Shown here in pieces: positions 9,590 through 19,016 of a stretch of 64,000 bases of DNA. The stretch comes from Prodigiosinella confusarubida. GTDB taxonomy: Bacteria > Pseudomonadota > Gammaproteobacteria > Enterobacterales > Enterobacteriaceae. The stretch is taken from NCBI RefSeq assembly GCF_002847015.1, contig NZ_CP025085.1, forward strand, positions 4,340,001 through 4,404,000, written 5' to 3'. The notes under the pieces were generated by a model that worked only from the letters and a program-made list of their open reading frames with translations, had not been told where the DNA came from and made no database searches. Position numbers and translations under genes: made by a program. Position 1 is the first letter of the stretch. Each line of letters begins with the position of its first letter.

Positions 9590-10573
9590 TTATCCCTGTC
9601 TGTCAAATACCTCGTCCAATGCCAACCGTAAACTGTCCATATTTCCTTCGACATACTCCAATGTGACCGCAACACTTGAATGTCCAAGGAGTGTCTGAAC
9701 CACTTTCAGGTTACGATCGGGTGATTTCATCATATCGGTAGCAATGGTATGCCGGAACCGGTGCGGGGTGATGGTGCACTGACACTCTTTCGAGAGCCGA
9801 CGGAAGAAAGCACGCAGCGGTTGATAAGCCATAACGTCAGTTAGCATGTTTTTTCGTCCATCAAACCGGCTTGCGTTAAACAACATATCACTGTGTGTTG
9901 CGCCGCGTTCTGTGGCAACCATAATCAGTCGTTCTAGTCTGGGCCGCAGTAATCGGGTGATTGGAACCCGGTGCTCTCGGTGATTTTTAGACGCTTCTGA
10001 TCGTAAATTTATCCATCCTTCCTCGAGTTGAACATCTTCAAGACGAATATTGAGCAGCTGATTTTGTCGCATCCCCGTATAGCGAAGCGTATCTACTACA
10101 CTAAGCCAATACCACGCCGGCCGCAGTGCAGAGCGTATTTTCTCAGTAATGCCAAGGCCCTCCTCCTTTTCCCTGGCCTCCAGCAATAAATAGATTTTCT
10201 TGATCTCTGACTCAGTGAGCGTTTTTTTACGCTTAATATCGGGTCTGACAACAACGCCATTAAAAGGGTTGTCTTTCAGGGGAATAATTTGTTGCTGTAA
10301 TACATGATTATAAATCGCCCGCATATGCGCGACTTTGTTATTCCATGTTATGGATGAGAGACACTGTTCATTTAATATATACCGGCGCCAATTCAGCACG
10401 GTCAGTCTGTTGACCTGACCAGGTAAAACTTTATCTTCTGTATAGCGCCGGAATGAATTAACAACCTTTCGATAACTCAACTCGGTAGCCGGCCTTAATA
10501 CCTTACTGAAAAAATAATCCTGCAATATATCGTCATAATTAATCAAATCCATTTCACTCTCCGTATTATTCAA
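9590..10573 (-). CDS. Tyrosine-recombinase integrase of the ICE
   Basis: Site-specific recombinase of 327 residues expected to move the ICE in and out of tRNA-Phe. It has an N-terminal SAM-like core-binding domain and a C-terminal catalytic domain with the full residue set: Arg in RYTGMRQNQLLNI, Lys in ASKNHREHRVPI, H-x-x-R in TPHRFRHT, His in LLGHSS and the nucleophilic Tyr in TLEYVEG. It lies 258 bp from the tRNA and points toward it, the usual layout. traI follows upstream with a 19-bp gap, so the two may share a transcript. Confidence 0.93.
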   Translation of the reverse strand: MNNTESEMDLINYDDILQDYFFSKVLRPATELSYRKVVNSFRRYTEDKVLPGQVNRLTVLNWRRYILNEQCLSSITWNNKVAHMRAIYNHVLQQQIIPLKDNPFNGVVVRPDIKRKKTLTESEIKKIYLLLEAREKEEGLGITEKIRSALRPAWYWLSVVDTLRYTGMRQNQLLNIRLEDVQLEEGWINLRSEASKNHREHRVPITRLLRPRLERLIMVATERGATHSDMLFNASRFDGRKNMLTDVMAYQPLRAFFRRLSKECQCTITPHRFRHTIATDMMKSPDRNLKVVQTLLGHSSVAVTLEYVEGNMDSLRLALDEVFDRQG

Positions 10574-10592
10574 TTAAAGATGTCATTAATAC

Positions 10593-12092
10593 TTATTTAT
10601 TAGGTGCCAACCATGGGCTATCAGAAAGCACCACACCTTTCTTGAAAACCTGCGCTACCGGGATCATATAACCTGACATTTTTGTAAAACGCCCTTCTCT
10701 ACCATCGTTCTCATATTTTCTGTAGATATAAATCCCCTTGCCATTCCTTGAATAATGCCTGTTCAGGGCTTCAAAGGTTTTTTGAACCTCATTTTTATCT
10801 GCTTCAGCATTATTCCGCGTTGCCAGGTAACGGTAAAAACAATCAGGCGTTTGAATGAAAACATACTGCGCCATAATATGAAGCAGGCTGTCCTGCGCAT
10901 TAACGCTTAATGTTCCCTCCTCTGTGGAATCAATCAGCCAGTTCCAGAAACGCTCTCCCGAGGTGAATGTCTCGTCAGAGATTGGCTGAAGCAGAGCCTC
11001 CGCAGGGGAGAGACTCTCGGAGGAAGCAGAGCCAGAGATATCCGTGGGTTCAGCGCCGGTCATTTTATCCAACAACGTCAATAATTCCCCCGGCGTCCCT
11101 CCCTCCAATGGCGTATCTGTCCCCGATACGGCCTCATCAACTGGCTCGGATTGACTGATGGCAGAGACCAGTTCCGACCCGGGGAGAGAGACAGGTACGC
11201 CATTCGGCGACTGAGAGTCATTATCATTATTCTTGGCAGAAACAATGGGGCTGATAACGAATTCATCGGTGGGATGTTCGGCAGACGCCTGAAGTGCACT
11301 CTGGCGTAAAGACTCAGGATTTTCTGCTGCAGAGTTGACCGAAGACAGGAGAGAGGTGTGTTGAGCAAACAGCCCACATTTTTCGCGGGCCTCACTCACG
11401 GCGACATGAAGGATAGCAGCAGCGGACTTATCGCCCGACAGGTAAACCAGCAACGCGTCCATCAGTTGCGGCCAGCGTGCCACCCAGCGCAAGCCTTCAC
11501 AGGGTAGCAAGCGATAAGCCGATGTGGCAGCCCGGACCACTGAATTCGTTGTCTGATCACAAAATCTCACCCGCCAGGGCGCATCAGGCACCTCGACCCC
11601 CGGATACCACCGGCGACCATCCTCATGAAAAGCAGCCATCTGCTCCAGGCTGCCCAGATCATGCAGCAATGCTGCCCAGAAAATGGCGGTGCACCAGGCA
11701 GCACTCTGTGCAGCCTGTTCTTCCGGGGGTGCCCCCGGCGGCAGCATCCATCCCCGGGACAACCTGACCGCGCAAACGGCCACTTCCAGCGCCTCATCCA
11801 GCATGCCTCCCTCACGGGCGTAAGGCCCAGTGGACGCTGCCGGCAACTGCTGTAGTCTGACCGCCAGCCGCCTGACCGGATCCAGCCAAAACGCGTCCCA
11901 TACCTGTCGGGAGAAAGGACTGTTGTCCCATAGCTGCTGTAGCGCCTGTTTTCTGGCCCGCGTGGACAGAAGCTCGTCGGCATTTTGCGGTGAAAACCAC
12001 CCTCCGGTATTCAGATTCTCTGATACCACAGCAACCTGAGGTGACATATCTACTGTCAGAGTATGTAGCTTGCCTGCAATCCACTTTAGCAT
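10593..12092 (-). CDS. traI: MobH-family relaxase TraI (TraI_2 / DUF1528 domains)
   Basis: Relaxase expected to nick oriT and start transfer. The 499-residue protein has the TraI_2 N-terminal domain (MLPPGAPPEEQAAQSAAW, then ALLHDLGS with an HD pair), a long acidic, Ser/Thr-rich linker (about residues 240-350), and the C-terminal DUF1528 domain (TPDCFYRYLATRNNAEA to the end), which in this family binds DNA. In many MobH relaxases the segment after LPAS carries a histidine pair (YHH); here it reads STGPYAREGGML, without those histidines. Its position next to the integrase matches SPI-7 and PAPI-1 type elements. Confidence 0.85.
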   Translation of the reverse strand: MLKWIAGKLHTLTVDMSPQVAVVSENLNTGGWFSPQNADELLSTRARKQALQQLWDNSPFSRQVWDAFWLDPVRRLAVRLQQLPAASTGPYAREGGMLDEALEVAVCAVRLSRGWMLPPGAPPEEQAAQSAAWCTAIFWAALLHDLGSLEQMAAFHEDGRRWYPGVEVPDAPWRVRFCDQTTNSVVRAATSAYRLLPCEGLRWVARWPQLMDALLVYLSGDKSAAAILHVAVSEAREKCGLFAQHTSLLSSVNSAAENPESLRQSALQASAEHPTDEFVISPIVSAKNNDNDSQSPNGVPVSLPGSELVSAISQSEPVDEAVSGTDTPLEGGTPGELLTLLDKMTGAEPTDISGSASSESLSPAEALLQPISDETFTSGERFWNWLIDSTEEGTLSVNAQDSLLHIMAQYVFIQTPDCFYRYLATRNNAEADKNEVQKTFEALNRHYSRNGKGIYIYRKYENDGREGRFTKMSGYMIPVAQVFKKGVVLSDSPWLAPNK

Positions 12093-12283
12093 TGCCGCCC
12101 CGTATCAATCACTCGTAAAGGGGCATTACGCTATGCTTTATCGTTATCCTGGCAAGCCGGAACTGTTTATTGATTATCTCCATTAACCTCTTGATCTTTT
12201 TTTTGGATCTGCATGAAGAATTTCAACGGGTGAAAAATAAAGGGATGTGCATGAATGTGTTTTTTCAAAGGTAAGACACAGGC

Positions 12284-12838
12284 ATGAAATCAGACCGTTT
12301 CCTGCTGGCTACGATTGCCTCCAGTTGGCTTTTGCTCTGCGCCGCCATCACCCTAATCATCACCGGAAGAGGCATCACATCAGGCTCATTGGTGGTGTTC
12401 GGCATACTTCATTTTTCCCCATTGCTGCTCAATCCGTTATCACGGGTGATGCTGTTGTTCAGAAAATCCCCTTTCGTGTTGATGAAAAAACGACACAGAG
12501 TATGGCTGCACCTCAACCCCTGGCTCTCTGTTGGCCAGCCTGGTTTGAGGGACATCAACCATTTTTGGGATGCGTTAATACACACGCTCAGTACCGGCTT
12601 AGCCTCTCCTGGACGCTCGCTTATCCTGTCATCGCATCTGCTGAGCTCTCGGCGGCTAGCAAGACTGTTACGCCACTTTCCCCCAGAGCATTACCAATAC
12701 CGCATCCTGGGAAGGCCATTGGGCCGTGCAGAACGGTCAGGACTTCAGCTTGAGACACTCCTGAAGGAATGGCGATGGTATTCCCCTTCAGTGCACTGCG
12801 GTGTTCTGGTGATACGCAAAAAAGACAAGAGGCACTGA
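12284..12838 (+). CDS. Hypothetical membrane protein
   Basis: Protein of 184 residues that I do not recognise. It begins with a charged residue pair and two hydrophobic segments (about residues 7-25 and 32-55), followed by a basic cytosolic-looking C-terminus rich in Arg, His and Trp. It is divergent from traI. The start ATG at 12284 follows AAGGTAAGACACAGGC, a weak ribosome site. Likely ICE backbone gene of unknown role. Confidence 0.6.
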   Translation: MKSDRFLLATIASSWLLLCAAITLIITGRGITSGSLVVFGILHFSPLLLNPLSRVMLLFRKSPFVLMKKRHRVWLHLNPWLSVGQPGLRDINHFWDALIHTLSTGLASPGRSLILSSHLLSSRRLARLLRHFPPEHYQYRILGRPLGRAERSGLQLETLLKEWRWYSPSVHCGVLVIRKKDKRH

Positions 12839-13145
12839 CGGATATGCTGTCCTGGAAACGGATGAAAGCCACGGAAAAAGCCTGCAGGAACCTCGGCGAA
12901 AATGAGGAAGCCGCCGCGCACGACCATCATCTGCTGCCTCTCCCATTAATTTGCAATGCTGAATGAACAATTTCCCGTTATGTCCCTCCGGCGATGTATT
13001 CATACTGGCTACATAAACCGTTTCGATCTGAACGATCGAAATTGTCCGTTATACAACGGCAATCTGTCTGATTATGGTATTCACATCGAATACAAAGAAT
13101 AACGCACCATCGATACAGCGCCTTATTTCAACACCAGGGAAAACC

Positions 13146-14090
13146 ATGAACCTTAACGTCACGTCACTGCTTTCACACCTGGTCCTTGAACAGGACGATA
13201 AGCTCAGCGTGCTGCTCAGCGCCGCCGCGACGGAGAATAAAAAATCAGGGGACCCATTGGCGGTCAGGTTCAAACCAGGTATCCGAGAATATGTCACGCA
13301 AGTCTCGGCGAAGTTGGGGATCTCAGCCTCCGAGTTTATCAATGTTTTGATTGAAGGCGTGATCCGGGAGACCCTGTCTCCCTTCCAGGCTCGGGCAACA
13401 CAAGTTGTTGAACGTTTTCAGCTACTCATGGATGCCCATGATCTGAAGATCACCGATGTTGCTACACTGCTGTCTCAGTGGAACATCGGTCTCAGTGTCC
13501 TGGAAAACCGGGAACGGACGATGGATTATTTGACGGCACCGTTGCTTTCAGAGATGGCTGACTGGTTTAACGTCAACAAGGCATGGCTTCGGGGTGAAGT
13601 CGCCACACCAGGGATAACCTCAGGCAATATTACGGACTGGCACAGTCTGTCTAAACAAATTGATAATAAAATAGCTGAAATACCAGAAGCCCCATTACCT
13701 CAGATTATCTTATTGCGCGATGACCTCGCACCACCGGTCGATATGCGCAGTCATGAAACACTGATTAGTGTCTGTCTTATTCAATTTAAAAAGATCAATG
13801 GCATCAGGCTGCGCACCGTTGAATATTTTGGAGAGCAAATACCTGATGGTGAGCATGAGCCGTTTATTTCAGACTTTCTTTCATATTGTGGTGTGCTGGA
13901 AAAAAAGGGGCGTGCTTCTATTACAACCGCTGTAGCCGATGCTGCCATATTATCCCTGCTCTCATCCGGAAAAGTTCTGCCCATCATGGCCGTGGACAAA
14001 ATACTTTTTTCAAAACAGTTATCCGCGTGGCAAACAGAAGAATTAATGCCACTCAGATTTTCTGAAAATAGGCAACACCGGCGTGGTTAA
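13146..14090 (+). CDS. Hypothetical ICE protein, helical, possible DNA-binding N-terminus
   Basis: Protein of 314 residues, mostly helical and without signal peptide or membrane segments. Residues 30-65 (PLAVRFKPGIREYVTQVSAK onward) resemble a short ribbon-helix-helix or plasmid-type DNA-binding segment, but this is only an impression. ATG 13146 is chosen for the AGGG eight bases upstream; the frame is open to 13074. Flanked by a membrane protein gene and traF. Function unknown. Confidence 0.65.
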   Translation: MNLNVTSLLSHLVLEQDDKLSVLLSAAATENKKSGDPLAVRFKPGIREYVTQVSAKLGISASEFINVLIEGVIRETLSPFQARATQVVERFQLLMDAHDLKITDVATLLSQWNIGLSVLENRERTMDYLTAPLLSEMADWFNVNKAWLRGEVATPGITSGNITDWHSLSKQIDNKIAEIPEAPLPQIILLRDDLAPPVDMRSHETLISVCLIQFKKINGIRLRTVEYFGEQIPDGEHEPFISDFLSYCGVLEKKGRASITTAVADAAILSLLSSGKVLPIMAVDKILFSKQLSAWQTEELMPLRFSENRQHRRG

Positions 14091-14215
14091 AATAAATAGA
14101 TGACATGAACTAATTAATTAATCCGTTATTCAATAAACAAATAATTTTAATCGGTGCGTCAGCATCAGGGAATTCTTTTACCTAAAAAACATAAACTGCA
14201 CAGGAAAATACAATA

Positions 14216-15421
14216 ATGAAAGCCACATTAATAACACGCTGCCTGATGGTCGCCAGTCTGGCATCTTCACTGCCCACGGCGCAGGCAGCCGGTACCTGGT
14301 TTGAAGCCCGTAACGATGCGATGGGAGGAACCGGCGTCGCCTCCTCAAAATACGGCGCAGCGCCGCTGCTGAACCCCGCCCTGCTGACAAAGTCGGGCCC
14401 CAGCGATGATATCAGCATTATCCTGCCTGCCGTGGGCGCCCAGGTCAGTGACCCAGATAACCTGCAGGACGGTTTCGATAACGTCAAACACACCTGGGAC
14501 AATCTGGAGAACACCACCGGTACCGGTCATTCCGCTTCTTCAGCCGCTGACCTCAGAAAATCGCTGACCGATATCTCTGGTCACAGCGGTCGTGCAGATG
14601 CCGGTGTCGGTGCGATGATTGCGGTACCGAATGCCACCCTGCCGTTTGCCCTGGTCATTAAAGGCTGGGGACAGGCGAAAGCGCACGCCGTGGTGAGTGA
14701 CAGCGACCTGACGTATCTCGATGCTGCCAGCACCGGCCTTGTTCAGCCTGATGACTCCACGCTTAACAACCTGACTTCGCGGGCTGAAGGTGTAGCCGCA
14801 CTGATCAGTGAGTACGGTATTGCCATGGCACATCCGTTTACCCTGGGAAAGGTGCCGGTGTCCGTGGGGATCACCCCAAAATTCCAGCGTGTTGATACCT
14901 GGAACTACAACGTGGCCATCAACAACTACAGCACGTCCGACTTTCACAGTGGTGACTGGCAGCGTTCAAAGAGCGGCGCCAACGTTGATCTTGGTTTTTC
15001 TGCTGACCTGACTCCCGAGTGGACGGTAGCACTGGCAGTACAAAACCTCGTGGCACGCAGTGTCGATACCCGCGAAGTGAATGGCCTGCAGGACAGTTTC
15101 AACATTCGCCCTCAGGCCACAGCCGGTACTGCGTGGAGCAATGGACTCGTTACCTTCGCGGCCGACATTGACATGACGCCCGCCAGTGGATTCGCCTCCG
15201 ATGAAAAAAGACAGTATGCCAGCATCGGTGCCGAACTTAATGCCTGGTCATGGGCGCAACTACGTGCTGGTTACCGCGCTGACATGCGTAACAGTGGCAA
15301 CAATGTCGTGACGGCCGGCATCGGTATTTCTCCGTTAGACGTCGTTCACCTCGATCTGACCGGCATGGCCGGAACGGATCGTACCTACGGTGCCGTGGCC
15401 CAGCTTTCTGTCACTTTCTGA
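14216..15421 (+). CDS. traF: TraF-like conjugal transfer outer-membrane protein
   Basis: Exported protein of 401 residues with a cleavable signal peptide ending around LPTAQA-AG. The family (TraF_2-type conjugative proteins, related to FadL-like barrels) shows the N-terminal NDAMGGTGVASSKYGAAPLL pattern and a C-terminal half with alternating hydrophobic strands ending in aromatic Phe (AQLSVTF), typical of outer-membrane beta-barrels. The role in ICE transfer is unclear, but it recurs next to transfer genes. The next gene is a lipoprotein 52 bp downstream, probably co-transcribed. Confidence 0.8.
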   Translation: MKATLITRCLMVASLASSLPTAQAAGTWFEARNDAMGGTGVASSKYGAAPLLNPALLTKSGPSDDISIILPAVGAQVSDPDNLQDGFDNVKHTWDNLENTTGTGHSASSAADLRKSLTDISGHSGRADAGVGAMIAVPNATLPFALVIKGWGQAKAHAVVSDSDLTYLDAASTGLVQPDDSTLNNLTSRAEGVAALISEYGIAMAHPFTLGKVPVSVGITPKFQRVDTWNYNVAINNYSTSDFHSGDWQRSKSGANVDLGFSADLTPEWTVALAVQNLVARSVDTREVNGLQDSFNIRPQATAGTAWSNGLVTFAADIDMTPASGFASDEKRQYASIGAELNAWSWAQLRAGYRADMRNSGNNVVTAGIGISPLDVVHLDLTGMAGTDRTYGAVAQLSVTF

Positions 15422-15473
15422 TACCGCCAGGGGCATGTCCAACATGACCCGTCCCCCTTAACGGAGAAATACC

Positions 15474-16019
15474 ATGACAACCTCAAAACAACACTGCGTA
15501 CCTGTGACCCTTTTGGTTATGGCAATCGTCCTGGGTGCTACAGGATGCAGTAATAGCGATCTGGGCACTTTAACACGTCAAATCAGCGAGTTCGGTTCTT
15601 CTTTTTCACCATCGACAGCGTTATCTAATAACGGGAAATCACCTGAATGGGGTGAAGTCAGTAAAACCCTGACGGTTCATGCTGATGTCGATACGGCCGC
15701 CGCAAGGCTGAAACGTTATTACCGCTTCACGTCGGACGATGAAATCACCGCCGCAAAAAACAGCGGTAAAGGAAATTCAGGATGGGTGGCCAGCGCAATG
15801 GCAGAAGGGACTGACTGGAGCGCTCAACCGGGATCTTACTACCGAATGAGCCGTATCTGGGGGAAAGCAGACCATCTGACACTGGAAGTCAGCCGCGAAG
15901 GGAGCAACAGCCAGGTCGCTGCAACCTATCGCTCAGCAGACCCGTCCCACCTAAAAGAGGCCTGGACGAAAAAACTCTGGACACAAATTGGCCCGGTGGC
16001 GGAAGGAGAAATTCGCTGA
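15474..16019 (+). CDS. Putative lipoprotein of the ICE
   Basis: Protein of 181 residues with a lipoprotein signal: a hydrophobic stretch (VTLLVMAIVLG) then the lipobox ATGC, giving Cys25. The mature part is soluble and mixed alpha/beta. AACGGAGAAATACC precedes the ATG with good spacing. It follows traF and may work at the outer membrane with it. I do not recognise a named family. Confidence 0.7.
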   Translation: MTTSKQHCVPVTLLVMAIVLGATGCSNSDLGTLTRQISEFGSSFSPSTALSNNGKSPEWGEVSKTLTVHADVDTAAARLKRYYRFTSDDEITAAKNSGKGNSGWVASAMAEGTDWSAQPGSYYRMSRIWGKADHLTLEVSREGSNSQVAATYRSADPSHLKEAWTKKLWTQIGPVAEGEIR

Positions 16020-16189
16020 TTTTTAACTATGATGCCATGAATTAGTGGGACGGGAGACTTTCAATGTTGGATCTGAATTCAAAATTGAACGGCATCCCTC
16101 CTTATTACTGATGCTGAAGAAATTGTTCAAAAAAGAGGGAGAAAACGCATTCAAAATACAGAAAAAAGTATTTCCAATGGGTTAAATAG

Positions 16190-16465
16190 GCCAGTGGAAA
16201 TAAAGTCACACTAAGTGAACTTCACCTTGAAAACACGTCCAATAGATTAATTGCTATCGTCGGTAAAGGACACAACAACACCGATGCTACTATCAAAAAT
16301 GTGTTCATCAAATTTAACCTTTATCAAGGTGATACTGTCGTCAGCGACACCATTGACTCAGCCGCAAATCTATTGCCTGGGCAAAACGTTAAGGTGCAAG
16401 CGTTCGTCAACACGATTAAAGGTAAACCGGACAGTTTCAACGTCACTGAAATAACTGCATATTAG
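16190..16465 (+). pseudogene. Remnant of an FxLYD-domain protein
   Basis: Open frame after a stop at 16187, ending at TAG 16463. The translation contains NVFIKFNLYQGDTVVSDT and LLPGQNVKVQAFV, the pattern of the small extracytoplasmic FxLYD beta-sandwich domain. No usable start codon or signal sequence is present, so the 5' end seems lost. It may instead be a small gene with an unusual start. A perfect hairpin follows. Confidence 0.45.
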
Positions 16466-16509
16466 CCTCTTCTGGCCATAAAAATTTAGCGCTAACTCAA
16501 TGTATTAAA

Positions 16510-16535
16510 AGCCTCTGCAATGCAGAGGCTTAAGT
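16510..16535. terminator. Hairpin terminator between convergent genes
   Basis: Perfect inverted repeat AAGCCTCTGCA / TGCAGAGGCTT. On the minus strand the stem is followed by TTTTAATA, so it best ends the methylase transcript; on the plus strand the tail is weaker. Confidence 0.7.
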
Positions 16536-16541
16536 TTAGGT

Positions 16542-17225
16542 TTATACAGCGTGTACAGCGCAGCTTTTTAGACGCGATGGCCAGTTTCCCAGCCAATGCG
16601 CCGGTGTAAACATGACCCGGCGACGTTCACCATTCAGTGCATTTCCCGTCACCACTTCACCAGCAACCCCCGTCAGAGACAACTGAATATAAGCCATTCC
16701 TGACGCCACGGGATCGATATCAATACAAGAAACCCAGAGATGCCGGGACGGATTAAAACCTTTTTCCTTTATCACCTCAGCGATAGCCAGAAGCATTCCA
16801 GCAGAACCGCAAGCTGGCTCGTAAACAGTAACAAAGGGCTTATCTATCAGTATGTTTTTGATATCACCCAACTGTATCTCAGCCATCATCCGGGAAACGC
16901 AAAATGGTGTGAAAAATTGGCCTCGTGCTGATTCACCAAGCTCCAGTTGCATGTAGAGCGAACCAAGAAAATCACTGCTTTCAGCCGCAAGCCCCATTGC
17001 AACTTCTTCCAGTAACATGGACATCCGTTCTGCATCTTTTGCCTCATACTGGCGAACAGTCTCCATATACTCCTGCTCCAGCAGGTCATCAAAACAGATA
17101 CCGTTATGAATCGATGCGGCCGCGAGAGTAATAAAGTCGCGAAAGACCTTCTGCCGGTGATGGTAGCGGGCGGTTTCGTTAAAAATGGATATGAATTGCT
17201 TCTTATGATCGACCATGATGTTCAT
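16542..17225 (-). CDS. N-6 DNA methylase-like protein lacking the NPP(Y/F) motif
   Basis: Protein of 227 residues resembling the start of HsdM-type N6-adenine methylases. Motif X (GQFFTP) and the SAM-binding motif I (VYEPACGSAGMLLA) are clear. The protein then ends after CIDIDPVASGMAYIQLSLTG and FTPAHWLGNW with no NPP(Y/F) catalytic motif, and it is far shorter than HsdM. Similar short versions occur on conjugative elements, so the truncation looks like a stable form rather than recent decay (from memory). It may bind SAM or DNA without methylating. Start ATG 17225; ATG 17216 is possible. Confidence 0.75.
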   Translation of the reverse strand: MNIMVDHKKQFISIFNETARYHHRQKVFRDFITLAAASIHNGICFDDLLEQEYMETVRQYEAKDAERMSMLLEEVAMGLAAESSDFLGSLYMQLELGESARGQFFTPFCVSRMMAEIQLGDIKNILIDKPFVTVYEPACGSAGMLLAIAEVIKEKGFNPSRHLWVSCIDIDPVASGMAYIQLSLTGVAGEVVTGNALNGERRRVMFTPAHWLGNWPSRLKSCAVHAV

Positions 17226-17332
17226 CGCATATCTCCAGGGGAAATATGCCCTGAAGGGGATATTTCCCCTTCAGGATGGTGAGAGAGACGGAACGAGGTT
17301 CCGCCTATGTAACTGTTGAATAAAGCACAGGC

Positions 17333-17701
17333 TTACCAGTCATGGACAGCAAACCCGCTTAGTACCTCACCGCAACAGTCAAAGTGGATGAGCGAGATAT
17401 TTAATCGTCTCATCATTACGTAGATCAGCCTGCGTGCATTTTTTGAAAATCCACGCTTCTTCAGAACCAGCAGCGGGAAGCTGAAGGCACTTAACCGCAC
17501 CAGATAGCCGGTGCCAGTAAGATGGATCCACTCTGAATCCCCCCACTCACACCGCTGATGACCGAGGCGATGACACAACTCAGCGTCTTGCTCAGTCAGA
17601 TGTGCGGTACTGCAAACAACATACCGGTAAAGTTCTTCAGGTTGCGCGTATTCACCCGCTGTGCGACTCAACACCTTATTGCCATTGACCATTTCACACA
17701 T
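17333..17701 (-). CDS. Small ICE protein, DUF5983-like
   Basis: Protein of 122 residues without membrane segments. Its C-terminus (FDCCGEVLSGFAVHDW) resembles the ending of DUF5983 proteins common on ICEs and plasmids; this is from memory and not certain. It overlaps the end of the upstream DUF1281-like gene by 8 bp, so the two are translated from one mRNA. Function unknown. Confidence 0.55.
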   Translation of the reverse strand: MCEMVNGNKVLSRTAGEYAQPEELYRYVVCSTAHLTEQDAELCHRLGHQRCEWGDSEWIHLTGTGYLVRLSAFSFPLLVLKKRGFSKNARRLIYVMMRRLNISLIHFDCCGEVLSGFAVHDW

Positions 17702-18620
17702 CCTTCACCTGCGGCACATCGGCCTGTTCGTTCACCGACAACGCGTCTGCCGGGAAAGACAGCAGTTCAGCCGAAAACGACCCCGTCCCACACTTGCCGC
17801 TATCAACATGGTCTCCGCGGTCATAGCAGTCATAACCCCGAATACCGTTGACCGGCTCCTGATACCAATGTCGGATTTCACAGTCAAATACGGCTGAAAT
17901 TTCCCCCATTAATTCACTGGAGGGCGGATACGATGGTGAATCAAACTCCAGTCGCAGACTGTTTATACGGTCGCGATGCCAGAGAACGTTATGACCGCAA
18001 GGCCACTCCATCCCGTGGACCCGACTGTAAAGGCTACCCGTACTGGACATTCCCGTCAGCAGATGGCCATTACCGTTAAGTTCCGCCGCAAGCCGGGAGG
18101 GAATAATCATCAACATGTCGCAATGGCAGGCACGATCAGGTCTTTTCCCCAGTTTTTCCCAACAGGCGCCGCCATCGATATGAGATGACCAGGTGGCCAC
18201 ACCAAACCAGTCAACGTACTGTCGGGTCATTAACGGCGTCATTATCTGGCGTGCTGCCAGAGGGATCGTCTCCCATCTGACCGCACTCAGACCTGATTGC
18301 GTCCAGATACGGTCAATCTGTCTGACGGTATCCGGATTGAGCACGGCATCTTTCTGCAGTAACTCCAGCCAGTGCTGAAAAGCCAGATTTGAGGCGATGG
18401 CCGGGCCAGAACCATGAGATACCAGCCCCGGGAACGGGAGGTATTCCACATTTTTAGCCGGCTTCAGTATCCCTGCCGCGCCAGCCAGAAACAGCTGAAT
18501 ACTCTGTTGTACGGCGTGACGGTAGAGCGGAACTTCATCGCCCGTCACCCACTGCAGCATGACATCGATAAATACAGAACGACCGGTGATTTCCAGACGA
18601 TTTTTGCACCATTCAAACAT
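17694..18620 (-). CDS. DUF1281-like protein with N-terminal ferredoxin-like domain
   Basis: Protein of 308 residues beginning MFEWCKNRLEITG, the N-terminal signature of the DUF1281 / YubB ferredoxin-like family (typically M-x-W-C-x-N-x-hydrophobic-x-h-x-G) found on plasmids and ICEs. The ATG at 18620 has AGGAG at ideal distance; an in-frame upstream ATG at 18665 adds residues without support. The leader contains paired G-rich/C-rich hairpins as in other genes of this cluster. Function unknown. Confidence 0.7.
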   Translation of the reverse strand: MFEWCKNRLEITGRSVFIDVMLQWVTGDEVPLYRHAVQQSIQLFLAGAAGILKPAKNVEYLPFPGLVSHGSGPAIASNLAFQHWLELLQKDAVLNPDTVRQIDRIWTQSGLSAVRWETIPLAARQIMTPLMTRQYVDWFGVATWSSHIDGGACWEKLGKRPDRACHCDMLMIIPSRLAAELNGNGHLLTGMSSTGSLYSRVHGMEWPCGHNVLWHRDRINSLRLEFDSPSYPPSSELMGEISAVFDCEIRHWYQEPVNGIRGYDCYDRGDHVDSGKCGTGSFSAELLSFPADALSVNEQADVPQVKDV

Positions 18621-18720
18621 GGTTACTTCTCCTCTTTTGGACATAAAAAGAGGGAGACTCCCCACTGGGGGAAGATCTCCCCCTGTGGGTGGTGAAATGA
18701 ATAAAACGGGTCAGCCCCGT

Positions 18721-19008
18721 TTACGGGTGACCGATGAACCCGAGCGTTGCACCGGCCTCAAGGCCGGCAATCAACTCATCAGCCGCAGTCAGATAAGGCG
18801 AACGCGGCCGGTAAGCGGCACCGTCAAGATGAGTCAGGTGGTACTTGTCCACCAGGTCATTAATCGCTTCAAAAGGTTTGATACCCGCTTTTTGCAACGC
18901 GTCCACACAAGCTTCATCGCATAAATCGGTATCATTCAACGTCAGGCCAAAGTGCCTGGCCAGCAGTGCCGATGCGGTGGCCTGCCAGAATTGTTGTGTC
19001 TGCATCAT
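18721..19008 (-). CDS. Conserved small ICE protein of unknown function
   Basis: Acidic helical protein of about 95 residues (starting MMQTQQFWQATASALL) directly downstream of ardC; the ardC stop and the longest possible start (19017) overlap. It has no membrane segment and no motif I recognise. Likely translationally coupled to ardC. Confidence 0.6.
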   Translation of the reverse strand: MMQTQQFWQATASALLARHFGLTLNDTDLCDEACVDALQKAGIKPFEAINDLVDKYHLTHLDGAAYRPRSPYLTAADELIAGLEAGATLGFIGHP

Positions 19009-19016
19009 TATCTCCA

